Part shown: piece by piece, positions 1 to 8,098 of the stretch
How positions within the stretch are numbered: the stretch's first letter is position 1
How the letters are laid out: each line of letters begins with the position of its first letter
DNA from: an uncultured SAR86 cluster bacterium
GTDB lineage: Bacteria > Pseudomonadota > Gammaproteobacteria > Magnimaribacterales > TMED112
Length of the DNA: 64,000 nucleotides
Reading direction: 5' to 3'
Assembly (NCBI GenBank): GCA_902526535.1
Contig: CABZLG010000001.1
Coordinates: 43,764-107,763 of the forward strand
Notes under the pieces: generated by a model
Told to the model about the DNA's origin: nothing
Databases searched by the model: none
Seen by the model: only the letters and a program-made list of their open reading frames with translations
Program-made: the position numbers and the translations under genes

Positions 1-261
1 ATGAACAGACTTAAAAGAGTCGTTGTGTTAAAAGAAAATTTCAATTTGAAATCAATTAATAATCTATCAGCGAAATTTCCAAATGTTTTTTTTGTAAAAG
101 ATATAGATCAAGAATTTGAAGAATTACTTTTAAATGCTGGCAAGAGTCCTTTTGAAAATCAATCTCTATTTTTATTAGATGATTTCTCTTTTGTAATGGA
201 AGAATTTAATAAAGAGCTTGATTTTAAAAAAGTTTTTGAGGATATAAAAACTTTATTATGA
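1..261 (+). CDS. Cytochrome oxidase assembly-associated protein, C-terminal part (probably partial)
   Basis: An 86-codon frame open from the first base of the window. The ATG at position 1 may be internal, so the true start could lie upstream. The C-terminal part (FLLDDFSFVMEEF, then FEDIKTLL) resembles the conserved end of the small thioredoxin-fold-like protein found just before the heme A synthase gene in many gammaproteobacterial cytochrome c oxidase operons. There the pattern is roughly FLVDPxGNLMMRY followed by a DLKRLL helix. It overlaps the next gene by 4 bases (ATGA). Its position fits a role in oxidase assembly, but that is inferred from context; no catalytic motif is visible. Confidence 0.55.
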   Translation: MNRLKRVVVLKENFNLKSINNLSAKFPNVFFVKDIDQEFEELLLNAGKSPFENQSLFLLDDFSFVMEEFNKELDFKKVFEDIKTLL

Positions 262-1241
262 ATATTTTTACAACAAAATTTTTATCATTTTTAGGTGTTT
301 TTCTTGCTTTTATCGTTATTGGTCTTGGGGCCTGGACTCGCTTAGCAGATGCTGGGCTTGGTTGTCCTGATTGGCCTGGATGTTATGGGTTTGTAACTTT
401 TCCAACAACTATTCAGGAAATAGAAATAGCAGAACAACTGTACCCAGACTCTCCTGTTGAAATTGATAAAATAATTCCTGAAGTAGTGCATAGGTATTTT
501 GCAGCTTCTCTCGGCCTTCTTGCAATTTTTCTACTTTTTATATCAATAAAGGAAAAAAAACATATTCTTACTTCATCCCTGTTGCTTGCAATAATCATAG
601 GACAAGGAATATTTGGTTATCTAACAGTAAGCTTAAAACTACACCCTCTAATAGTAACCACACATCTTTTTGGGGCAATGATTACTACATCAATTTTTCT
701 TATTATTTTTTTAAGATCGCTTAAACTTGAGCATAGCTTCCAAATTCTTAAAGCAAACAGACATTTAATAATGATTGGTTTTGTTTTAATTATTTTTCAA
801 ATTTTTTTAGGAGCATGGACATCAACAAATTATGCTGCAAGAGCGTGTTTAGATCTTCCTTACTGTCAGGGTGAATTAATACCAAACACAAATTTCAAAG
901 AAGCTTTCAACCTATTTCAAACTATTGGTCCTAATTATTTATTCGGACAAATGAGCAATGAAGCTAGGGTTGCTATTCATATTACACACAGAATTGGTGC
1001 AATAGTTGTATTTTTATACTCACTTTTTCTTATATTTAAATTGAAATCAAAAGAAACCTTACCTGTAATAGTCTCTTTTGCAGCTATTCTTTTTCTTCAA
1101 GTTTTCTTGGGTATTAATAATGTTTTGAGCCATTTACCTTTATGGAATGCTGTAGCTCATAATATTTTTGGCGTTATGTTGTTTCTGTGCATGATTGTTA
1201 TTATGTATTTAAGTTATAGAAAAGTTGATGCAGTTGAATAG
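258..1241 (+). CDS. ctaA: Heme A synthase (COX15/CtaA)
   Basis: Integral membrane monooxygenase that oxidises the C8 methyl of heme O to the formyl group of heme A, for aa3-type cytochrome c oxidase. The 327-residue protein has about eight hydrophobic segments in two related halves. The four heme-ligand histidines sit in typical contexts: VVHRYFAAS, TTHLFGA, ITHRIGA and AHNIFG. The N-terminal GAWTRLADAGLGCPDWPGC stretch is the family hallmark. The start overlaps the upstream stop as ATGA. It is followed by the heme O synthase gene with a 14-base overlap, so the two enzymes of the pathway are translationally coupled. Confidence 0.95.
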   Translation: MNIFTTKFLSFLGVFLAFIVIGLGAWTRLADAGLGCPDWPGCYGFVTFPTTIQEIEIAEQLYPDSPVEIDKIIPEVVHRYFAASLGLLAIFLLFISIKEKKHILTSSLLLAIIIGQGIFGYLTVSLKLHPLIVTTHLFGAMITTSIFLIIFLRSLKLEHSFQILKANRHLIMIGFVLIIFQIFLGAWTSTNYAARACLDLPYCQGELIPNTNFKEAFNLFQTIGPNYLFGQMSNEARVAIHITHRIGAIVVFLYSLFLIFKLKSKETLPVIVSFAAILFLQVFLGINNVLSHLPLWNAVAHNIFGVMLFLCMIVIMYLSYRKVDAVE

Positions 1242-2094
1242 TTATCTCGATCTTTGCAAACCAAAGATTGTCCTTCTTTTAACACTAACAGCATTAGTGG
1301 GGATGATGCTTTCAACAAATTTCTATAATGATGTCATCTCAGGCCTTGCGAGTTTACTTGGATTCGCATTTCTAGCAGCCTCATCAGCAGCTTTAAATCA
1401 AATTTTTGATAAAGAAACTGATAAAAATATGCAGAGGACAAAAAATAGACCTTTAGCATCAGGAAGCATCACTTTGTTTAATGCTTTAATCTTTACATCT
1501 ATACTTTTATTTCTGGGCTCATCTCTCATGCTCTATTTCTCTAATATTTTGACATTATTAATAACTACTTTTGGATTCATTTTTTATAGTCTGATTTATA
1601 CAATTTATTTGAAATGGGCAACCCCACAAAATATTGTTATAGGAGGATTATCAGGAGCGTTACCTCCATTAATAGGATGGACAGCCGTGACAAATGAAAT
1701 TTCATTACTACCACTAACACTTGTTTTGATTATTTTTCTTTGGACTCCTCCTCACTTTTGGCCTCTAGCAATAGATCGAATTGATGAATACAAAAAAGAA
1801 GGTGTTCCAATGATGCCAATTGCCAAAGGTGTGGCGAGAACAAAAATTGAAATGGTTATTTACGCTGTTCTACTATTTGGTGCGTCGCTTGCTCCATTTC
1901 TTTATGACCTTACCGGAATTTTTTATTTAGTTTCTACATCTTTATTGAATGTTTATTTTATTTATTTATGTGTTGCGTATCTTAATGATCGAGAAAATAT
2001 CCTTTCTATGAAAATTTTTAATTTTTCTGTTAAGTATATGTTTTTGTTTTTTTTAGCAACTTATATCGACTTCTTATTAATCCTTTATGTCTAA
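1228..2094 (+). CDS. ctaB: Protoheme IX farnesyltransferase (heme O synthase)
   Basis: UbiA-family prenyltransferase that adds a farnesyl group to heme B, making heme O, the substrate of the upstream heme A synthase. The 288-residue polytopic protein has the Mg-prenyl-diphosphate motif NQIFDKETDKNMQRTKNRPL near residues 55-75. A second aspartate-rich loop (AIDRIDEYKKEGVPMMP) sits near residues 185-200. The ATG at 1228 is preferred over the TTG at 1225. It lies inside the end of ctaA, and the stop overlaps the SCO gene by 8 bases. The pairing with ctaA and SCO points to cytochrome c oxidase rather than a bo3 quinol oxidase. The symbol cyoE is also used. Confidence 0.95.
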   Translation: MQLNSYLDLCKPKIVLLLTLTALVGMMLSTNFYNDVISGLASLLGFAFLAASSAALNQIFDKETDKNMQRTKNRPLASGSITLFNALIFTSILLFLGSSLMLYFSNILTLLITTFGFIFYSLIYTIYLKWATPQNIVIGGLSGALPPLIGWTAVTNEISLLPLTLVLIIFLWTPPHFWPLAIDRIDEYKKEGVPMMPIAKGVARTKIEMVIYAVLLFGASLAPFLYDLTGIFYLVSTSLLNVYFIYLCVAYLNDRENILSMKIFNFSVKYMFLFFLATYIDFLLILYV

Positions 2095-2710
2095 AAATAA
2101 ACTTACAATTTTATTATTTGCTATTGTTATTGCACTAACCTCTTATTCATTTTGGCGAATAAGTATACCGAGAGTGCTATCTATCGAAGAGATGAAGGTA
2201 AATGGCTTCTATAAGTATGGCGATTCACAAGAAGTTAGAGAATTTGCATTGAAGGATCATGATAATAATATTTTTACCAAAGAAAATTTACGAGAGCATG
2301 ACATAAACTTCATATATTTTGGATACACCACATGTCCAACTGAGTGTCCGGTAATGATGTCTGTGATGAGACAGCTTTTCGAAAAAATTGATACAGATGA
2401 CATTGCATTTTATTTAATAAGTTTTGATCCGGAAATTGATACTATTGAGAGGCTAAAGAAGTATGTAACTGCTTTTAATGACGATTTTATCGGAGTGTCT
2501 GGTGAACAGTCTGAAGTTTTGAAATTAGGCTACCAGCTCGGAATAGAAAAATTAGAACCCGTCCAAAATCATATGAGTCAAAGAGTAATTTCACATACTA
2601 ATCATTTAGTTCTAGTAGATAATGATGCAAATATCATGGGAATATTTAAGGGGCCATTTGATAGCAGAGCCATGTCATTAGTAACTAAGTCTTTGTTACA
2701 GACAAATTAA
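2087..2710 (+). CDS. SCO1/SenC family copper chaperone for cytochrome oxidase
   Basis: Membrane-anchored periplasmic thioredoxin-fold protein that helps build the CuA centre of cytochrome c oxidase subunit II. The 207-residue sequence has an N-terminal hydrophobic anchor (residues about 8-25). The copper-binding CxxxC is visible as TTCPTECP (Cys83 and Cys87), and the distal histidine ligand lies in SHTNHLVLVD near residue 170. The start overlaps ctaB by 8 bases. It ends the oxidase-assembly operon; a 71-base gap with a new promoter-like stretch follows. Confidence 0.93.
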   Translation: MSKNKLTILLFAIVIALTSYSFWRISIPRVLSIEEMKVNGFYKYGDSQEVREFALKDHDNNIFTKENLREHDINFIYFGYTTCPTECPVMMSVMRQLFEKIDTDDIAFYLISFDPEIDTIERLKKYVTAFNDDFIGVSGEQSEVLKLGYQLGIEKLEPVQNHMSQRVISHTNHLVLVDNDANIMGIFKGPFDSRAMSLVTKSLLQTN

Positions 2711-2728
2711 ATTCACAGTAAATTCACA
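2709..2728 (+). repeat. Direct repeat of AAATTCACA upstream of the secreted-protein gene
   Basis: AAATTCACA occurs at 2709-2717 and again at 2720-2728, 11 bases apart start to start (one helical turn). It lies about 55 bases before the ATG of the gene at 2782. A possible -10 (TATTAT, 2760-2765) follows. The spacing fits binding of a regulator to one DNA face, but no known operator is recognised. Confidence 0.4.
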
Positions 2729-2781
2729 TTAATAATCTAACAATCTTTAAAAATAGTTTTATTATTGAATAAGGAGGAAAT

Positions 2782-3498
2782 ATGAGAATTATTTATTTAT
2801 TTATTTTATCTTTTACTCTTTTTCCACTTTCGGCTGATGATCATAAAGTTATGCCTGGTGGTGAGGTAGGAGAATTTCACTACATAAAAGCAAAGAATCC
2901 ATTAGCAATTGTTGCAGCTACTGATAAGTTCATTGCTTCTGATTGCGGGCAAAAATGGCAAGCAAAATCAAGAGGGTTAGTGTTAATGCAGTTAGATGGC
3001 TCAGGCATGTCACACTTTTTTTATTCAGGCTTTGATGATTATGAAAGCATGAATGAAGCAATTCAATTAGCAAGCAGTTGTGCTGCAGGTCTTGAATTTG
3101 TCCAGGCAGTTGGCGACGCCTCATATGGAGAATATTATTTCAATAGAATTGGCGAACTTTCACTTCAAAAAGGTGATTGGACAAAAGATAGCGTTTTCAT
3201 GAAGTATGATCTTTTTGTTGATCCAACGAAAAGGGGCGATTATGTAAAGGCTTGGAGTTCATTAGTTGAAAGCCAAGAAACTCCGGGCGCATCAGGGCTT
3301 GTAACACATGTTACTGGTAACGGGCGTGTATCACATTTTGCATTTAATGGTGGCCCTTCGATGCCAGAATTGATGTCAGGATCGGAAGATACCTTTAGCA
3401 GCAAAGAGTTTCTGGAATTTGCAGCGGAAGTTGATGAATATAGAACTGTTGTTAATGTAATGATGGTTACTCCCATAAAAGCTTGGGTTAAAGAGTAA
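2782..3498 (+). CDS. Secreted protein of unknown function with an internal duplication
   Basis: Not recognised as a named family. The 238-residue protein starts with a signal peptide (hydrophobic to about residue 17, cleavage near SA-DD), so it is probably periplasmic. Two halves look related: GLVLMQLDGSGMSHFFYSG near residues 70-88 and GLVTHVTGNGRVSHFAFNGG near 173-192. Each is followed by an acidic or helical stretch and a hydrophobic strand. Two cysteines in the first half (ISDCGQKW and SSCAAG contexts) could form a disulfide. It has the clearest Shine-Dalgarno of the window (AAGGAGG, 2771-2777), its own upstream region and its own terminator, so it looks like a well-expressed single gene. 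No catalytic motif is seen. Confidence 0.8.
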   Translation: MRIIYLFILSFTLFPLSADDHKVMPGGEVGEFHYIKAKNPLAIVAATDKFIASDCGQKWQAKSRGLVLMQLDGSGMSHFFYSGFDDYESMNEAIQLASSCAAGLEFVQAVGDASYGEYYFNRIGELSLQKGDWTKDSVFMKYDLFVDPTKRGDYVKAWSSLVESQETPGASGLVTHVTGNGRVSHFAFNGGPSMPELMSGSEDTFSSKEFLEFAAEVDEYRTVVNVMMVTPIKAWVKE

Positions 3499-3503
3499 CT
3501 CTT

Positions 3504-3530
3504 AAAAGGTCCTGTTTAACAGGGCCTTTT
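3504..3530 (+). terminator. Rho-independent terminator after the secreted-protein gene
   Basis: AAAAGGTCCTG, loop TTTAA, CAGGGCCTTTT: a ten-pair stem with one G-U pair that runs into T residues. It overlaps the last bases of the convergent quinone-reductase gene, whose stop codon is at 3529-3531. The stem is symmetric enough to act in both directions. Confidence 0.8.
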
Positions 3531-4530
3531 ATTCATTTGTGAGAACTACTTTTCCTATTACACCTCTATTTCCAATAAGATTTATTGCTTCAACGGCTCT
3601 CTCCATTGGAAATGTTTTTGAAACTAGAGGTTTAATTTCACCATCTTTAAGCATTTGATTAATCTCATTCAGGTTTTTAGAATTTAAATCAGGCTCACGT
3701 CCAGTAAAAGAACCCCAAAAAACTCCAACTAATGAAGCCCCTTTCAAAAGTGAAAGATTTATAGGCAATTTAGGTATCTGTCCAGCTGCAAAACCAACCA
3801 CTAAATATCTTCCCTTCCAACCAATGGACCTAAATGCTGGTTCTGTGTAGCAGTCACCAATTGGGTCATAAATAATATCAAATCCACCTTTTAGACTTTT
3901 TGACTTTAGTTCTAATGATAGTGCTTTTGATTCATATTTATCTTTGGGGCCCTCTCCATATATAACAACATCAGCAGCACCATAATCATGACAAATTTGA
4001 GCCTTTTTTTCGTTGGATACACCAGCAACAACCCTTGCTCCTTTCGCAACTGCGATATCTACAGCAGCTAATCCCACGCCGCCAGATGCTCCTAATACAA
4101 GCAATTCATCGTCTTTCTTAAGTTCACCTCTTTGCATAAGCGCATGATAGCTGGTGCCATATGCCATTTGATATGATGCAGCCATTTCGAAAGATGTATC
4201 TTCTTCAATTGCAAAGGTCCCAAGTTCATGCATACAAATCTCTTCAGCAAAAGCTCCATAAGCAGACATAAAATAAACACGATCTCCTTCTTTGAATTTC
4301 GTTACATTTTTTCCGATTTTTTTTATTACACCAGATCCCTCATTCCCTGGTGCAAAAGGAAATTCAGGTTTAAATTGATAGAGGCCTTGAACAATTAAAT
4401 AGTCAGGGAAATTAAGTGCTGCAGCCTTAACTGATATTAGTACCTCATCATCTCGAGGCTCAGGAGAATCAATATTCTCCCAAACAAGATTTTCAACTGG
4501 ACCGAATTCTTTACAATGCAGAATTTTCAA
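3529..4530 (-). CDS. NADPH:quinone oxidoreductase family protein (zinc-free MDR)
   Basis: Medium-chain dehydrogenase/reductase of the quinone oxidoreductase branch, expected to reduce quinones or enones with NADPH in the cytoplasm. In the 333-residue protein the N-terminal GroES-like domain carries ALNFPDYLIVQGLYQFKPEFP and PGNEGSGVI. The Rossmann domain shows LGASGGVGLAAVDIAVAKGARV at about residue 145. The structural-zinc cysteine cluster of alcohol dehydrogenases is absent, as is usual for this branch. It is the last gene of the dsbB-pckA-gshA operon, and its start overlaps the gshA stop as ATGA. The exact substrate cannot be told. Confidence 0.88.
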   Translation of the reverse strand: MKILHCKEFGPVENLVWENIDSPEPRDDEVLISVKAAALNFPDYLIVQGLYQFKPEFPFAPGNEGSGVIKKIGKNVTKFKEGDRVYFMSAYGAFAEEICMHELGTFAIEEDTSFEMAASYQMAYGTSYHALMQRGELKKDDELLVLGASGGVGLAAVDIAVAKGARVVAGVSNEKKAQICHDYGAADVVIYGEGPKDKYESKALSLELKSKSLKGGFDIIYDPIGDCYTEPAFRSIGWKGRYLVVGFAAGQIPKLPINLSLLKGASLVGVFWGSFTGREPDLNSKNLNEINQMLKDGEIKPLVSKTFPMERAVEAINLIGNRGVIGKVVLTNE

Positions 4531-6014
4531 TTGATTTCCCCTCTATAATTTTCTAAAAAAGTTTCAAAATCTATCTTATCGTTATTTTGCTGAACTAAGT
4601 ATTCTTTTCTCGATGCTTTAGCCTCTAAGGACATCTTTTTTAAAAATTCTTTCGACAGATTTAAACTTTGTTTTTTTGATTTAGAGCTTATGAAATTCAC
4701 TATTGAATTATTTGATAAATCATCAACAATTTGCTTCGATAGTGGTGCTTCATTTCTTCTATAAAATTCCTTAAACATATTTTTATGGCTCTCTTTAAAA
4801 CCAATTGCATTTGATAGGCTTTCAAGTGATTCTAAAAATTCTTGTGTTAATACTTTAATACTTTTTTCTGCATCACCTTTTTCAAAACTGCAAATCAAAT
4901 TACAATCCTGACCAGATTCAGAGGCACGTCTTATATTTTCTTTGATCTTAATTTCTTCGATAGGATCAATCTTTTCGCTACCACATAAAATACAATATAT
5001 TGATAAAAGTTCTAGAAACTCAATTTCAATTTGAGAAATTCCAAAAGGTGTGTAAGGGTTCAAATCTATAGATCGTAACTCAAGATACTTTATTCCCCCC
5101 TTTTTTAACTGATTATATTGACGCTCATTTGTCGTAAATTCTCCCTTTGGTCTTATATGATTATAGAGTTCACTCTCCATTTGAATTGTCCCATTATTAA
5201 TTTGTTTTGGATTTGTTAGTTCGATTTCAATTTCTTTAAATCTTTTATTTGGAACATTTATGTAGTACTTAATTATTTCGAGATAATCTTTCAATGAATT
5301 GAAATTAATAAATTTCTGCTCTTGCTCCTCTGAGTAATATCCTAATTTACTCACCCTCAAAGATGTGGCTTTAGGTAAATAACAGTCTGTTCTATTAAGA
5401 AATTGTGCATTTATATCTCTATCCTTAATAAAAGATTTATGAGCAACAGGTGATGCCCCTATAACTCTCAAAACTTGAGGAAAGATACGAAGAAAATTTC
5501 TGCATGCGCAGAGATAGATCTCATCTTTGTTTCCACCAAGAGAATCAATAACCGAGCTTGAGAAAGATATATTAAAGTGAATGCCTGCTGTACTTTGCAT
5601 CTTATCTCCATATCTATTTCTTAAGCCCAACCTGTAAAGATAGGCTAATTTTGATTTATTTATATCACCTGAAGATGGAAGAGTAATGTACTTTTTTTTA
5701 AATTTTGGCGGCATTGAATAATTCCACAAAAAATCACCCTCAATTTGCTGCTCTAAATATAAATGAAGATTTTCTAAAAATTTTAACAATTCCAGATTAT
5801 CCTCAAAAGGTGGCGTAACAATTTCAAAGTGAGGCTCTGAATAATCAAGTGTGATGTACTTGTTAAAATGATGATTGCCTAGATTATCAGGAAATTTATT
5901 GCCTGAAATTTTGCCTTCTCTATCTGTTCGAAGATTTTCTTTTTCTAACCCTTTATATGTCTTTTTATCAGATGCTAAGAAAGCTTTAACTTTATTTCGG
6001 TTGATTGCAACCAT
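4527..6014 (-). CDS. gshA: Glutamate-cysteine ligase (gamma-glutamylcysteine synthetase)
   Basis: First, ATP-dependent step of glutathione synthesis: glutamate plus cysteine gives gamma-glutamylcysteine. The E. coli-type family is recognised from FEIVTPPFED, GLRNRYGDKMQSTAGIHFN (about residues 140-160), ASPVAHKSF, YLPKATSLRVSKLGY, ESELYNHIRPK and KYLELRSIDLNPYTPFG. I chose the ATG at 6014 (495 residues). An upstream in-frame start at 6050 would overlap pckA by 20 bases and add 12 residues without family similarity. The partner gshB is in the same window at 51.3 kb, so glutathione can be made fully. Confidence 0.93.
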   Translation of the reverse strand: MVAINRNKVKAFLASDKKTYKGLEKENLRTDREGKISGNKFPDNLGNHHFNKYITLDYSEPHFEIVTPPFEDNLELLKFLENLHLYLEQQIEGDFLWNYSMPPKFKKKYITLPSSGDINKSKLAYLYRLGLRNRYGDKMQSTAGIHFNISFSSSVIDSLGGNKDEIYLCACRNFLRIFPQVLRVIGASPVAHKSFIKDRDINAQFLNRTDCYLPKATSLRVSKLGYYSEEQEQKFINFNSLKDYLEIIKYYINVPNKRFKEIEIELTNPKQINNGTIQMESELYNHIRPKGEFTTNERQYNQLKKGGIKYLELRSIDLNPYTPFGISQIEIEFLELLSIYCILCGSEKIDPIEEIKIKENIRRASESGQDCNLICSFEKGDAEKSIKVLTQEFLESLESLSNAIGFKESHKNMFKEFYRRNEAPLSKQIVDDLSNNSIVNFISSKSKKQSLNLSKEFLKKMSLEAKASRKEYLVQQNNDKIDFETFLENYRGEIN

Positions 6015-6030
6015 GAAACAATAATACTTA

Positions 6031-7554
6031 TTATTTTGGACCAGAAGCAAGAATCTCTTCGCTTACTTCAAATTTTTTGATGTTATGTTTAAATCTTTGT
6101 GCCAATTTTTCTGCTTCATAGTCATACATATCTTTATTTTCCCATGCCTCTCTTGGGTTTAGATATTTTTCATCTACTCCAGATATTTTATTTGGAATTA
6201 TTAAATTTAAAGATTCCATATGATAAGTATCATTATGGTCAATGGCATTATCTTGTATTGCTGAGATAATTGCTCGAGTTACAGGAATAGGAAATCTTTT
6301 TCCTACTCCATATCCACCTCCTGTCCAGCCAGTATTTACAAGATAAACTTTTGTATCCATTTTTTCGATTCTTTTTATAAGCAAATCTGCATATACGCCA
6401 GCAGGTCTCGGAAAAAACGGGGCTCCAAAGCAAGTTGAAAAAGTGAAATCCATTGATTTTGTACTTCCTACTTCGGTAGAACCTACTTTAGCGGTATAGC
6501 CACTCAAGAAATGATAAGCAGCTGAAGTTTTATTTAGTATGCTCACTGGTGGTAATACTCCCGATAAATCACAAGTTAAAAAAATAATATTATCTGGTTC
6601 TATACCTTCATTTTCTGGAACGCTATTTTCAATAAATTCTCTTGGATAGCAGCATCTTGTATTCTCTGTATATTTATCACTATCATAGTCGGGGTTTCCT
6701 TGGGTGTCGGTATCAACATTTTCTAAAACAGTCCCAAACTTAATTGCATCCCAAATCAATGGTTCATTTTCTTTAGAAAGCTTTATGCACTTAGCATAAC
6801 AACCACCCTCAAAATTAAAGACTGTGCCATCGCCCCATCCATGCTCATCATCTCCAATAAGCGAACACTTAGGATCTGCCGATAGCGTTGTTTTGCCTGT
6901 TCCAGATAAACCAAAAAATAATGTTGTTCGTCCATCTGAGGTTTGATTTGCAGAGCAGTGCATAGGAAGTACATTTTTTTCAGGCAATAGAAAGTTTTGT
7001 ACAGCAAACATAGATTTCTTCATTTCACCAGCATATTTCATACCAGCAATCAAAACCTTTCTTTTATGAAAATTGATTATCACACAACCATCAGAATTTG
7101 TTTTATCAACTTCGGGGTCACAAATAAAATCAGGAGCCGAAAGTAACTGCCAAACTTCTTTATTCTCCGAGTTATATTTATCAGGAACAATAAAGATTAA
7201 TTTTGAAAAGAGAGAATGCCATGCTTTTTCACACTTTACTTCTACTGGAATATAGTGATCTGTATTTGAACCAACATGAATTTCTGTTTTGTAGTGTTTT
7301 TTGTTACTTAAATAATCGTAAACTTTGTCCCATAGATTATTAAAATCATCTGAATTAAAAGGCTGATTAACCTTACCCCATTCAATTTGATCCCTAGTAC
7401 TGACTTCTTCTACAATGAATCTATCTTTTGGACTTCTGCCTGTCCTACTTCCAGTTAAGGCAAGAAATGCGCCGTTGCTGGCAAGTTTTCCTTCATCATT
7501 AGCAACTGCTTCTTCAATAAGTTTTGAATTAGATAAAATTTGTTCTTTTGACAT
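6031..7554 (-). CDS. pckA: Phosphoenolpyruvate carboxykinase (ATP)
   Basis: Converts oxaloacetate and ATP to phosphoenolpyruvate and CO2, the entry to gluconeogenesis. The 507-residue protein has the PEPCK P-loop [14 protein letters not shown] at about residue 215 and the metal-binding [20 protein letters not shown] just after it. The N-terminal [17 protein letters not shown] and the C-terminal [17 protein letters not shown] are also typical of the ATP-dependent form. It sits 17 bases downstream of dsbB and 16 bases upstream of gshA in one minus-strand operon. Together with acs elsewhere in the window it would support growth on acetate or amino acids. Confidence 0.97.
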   Translation of the reverse strand: MSKEQILSNSKLIEEAVANDEGKLASNGAFLALTGSRTGRSPKDRFIVEEVSTRDQIEWGKVNQPFNSDDFNNLWDKVYDYLSNKKHYKTEIHVGSNTDHYIPVEVKCEKAWHSLFSKLIFIVPDKYNSENKEVWQLLSAPDFICDPEVDKTNSDGCVIINFHKRKVLIAGMKYAGEMKKSMFAVQNFLLPEKNVLPMHCSANQTSDGRTTLFFGLSGTGKTTLSADPKCSLIGDDEHGWGDGTVFNFEGGCYAKCIKLSKENEPLIWDAIKFGTVLENVDTDTQGNPDYDSDKYTENTRCCYPREFIENSVPENEGIEPDNIIFLTCDLSGVLPPVSILNKTSAAYHFLSGYTAKVGSTEVGSTKSMDFTFSTCFGAPFFPRPAGVYADLLIKRIEKMDTKVYLVNTGWTGGGYGVGKRFPIPVTRAIISAIQDNAIDHNDTYHMESLNLIIPNKISGVDEKYLNPREAWENKDMYDYEAEKLAQRFKHNIKKFEVSEEILASGPK

Positions 7555-7571
7555 TAAAGGTAGCCCAATAT

Positions 7572-8075
7572 TTATTTACTCATATTTGTAAAAATTAAAA
7601 GGTATCTTAACAGTATTAATAAAATCATTGAAGCAAAATAGACTGTTGACCATTCGGCAATATTAAAAGACAAAAACGTCCAAACTTCTTCTGCACACTT
7701 GCTGCTACCAATGAAAATTTTTTGAATACCTTCAAAAAATGGATAAATATTAAATACAACATCAAAGGGCATGTCACATAAACCATCAGGCAGCTTATCC
7801 TTAGGCAAATTTTGTAAATATATTTGTCTACTTCCTGCTGACAGACCTATAGTTAAGGCTAAGACTCCAAGGATATCAAAAAAAGTTTTTAATATCGGCG
7901 TTAACATCTTAAACAGAAAAATTACAAAAATAGTTCGAGCTGCATAAGATTGAATTAAACATAGATTACACGGCTTAAGGCCCTCTATGTTTTCAAGATA
8001 ATATTGACTTAAAACAACAAATCCCGAGCAAAAAGTAATAAAAAAATCTAAATAGTTTTGAAAAAATGCTTTCAC
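7572..8075 (-). CDS. dsbB: Disulfide bond formation protein DsbB
   Basis: Inner-membrane quinone reductase that reoxidises DsbA. The 167 residues carry four hydrophobic segments. The first catalytic pair is CNLC near residues 37-40 in the first periplasmic loop. The second pair is the cysteine in GLCDMPFD and the one in [21 protein letters not shown], the DsbB signature. It uses a GTG start. A perfect TATAAT on the minus strand (8089-8084) ends 8 bases before the GTG, so the mRNA may be almost leaderless. The divergent neighbour is polA, and the partner DsbA is encoded 3.3 kb away. Confidence 0.95.
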   Translation of the reverse strand: MKAFFQNYLDFFITFCSGFVVLSQYYLENIEGLKPCNLCLIQSYAARTIFVIFLFKMLTPILKTFFDILGVLALTIGLSAGSRQIYLQNLPKDKLPDGLCDMPFDVVFNIYPFFEGIQKIFIGSSKCAEEVWTFLSFNIAEWSTVYFASMILLILLRYLLIFTNMSK

Positions 8076-8082
8076 AATTAAG

Positions 8083-8089
8083 TATTATA
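8083..8089. promoter_or_regulatory. Symmetric shared -10 element between dsbB and polA
   Basis: TATTATA reads as TATTAT on the plus strand (toward polA, ATG at 8099) and as TATAAT on the minus strand (toward dsbB, GTG at 8075). The whole intergenic gap is 23 bases. Transcripts starting 6-8 bases past the -10 would have leaders of only a few bases in both directions. The -35 regions are weak (TTGAAA at 8058-8063 on plus; TTGAAA at 8110-8105 on minus). Confidence 0.6.
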
Positions 8090-8098
8090 TATACTTCT

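Noticed and set aside
8066-8098. Eleven-codon extension of DNA polymerase I
   Set aside because: It would start upstream of the -10 box and overlap dsbB; the family N-terminus begins at the ATG at 8099.
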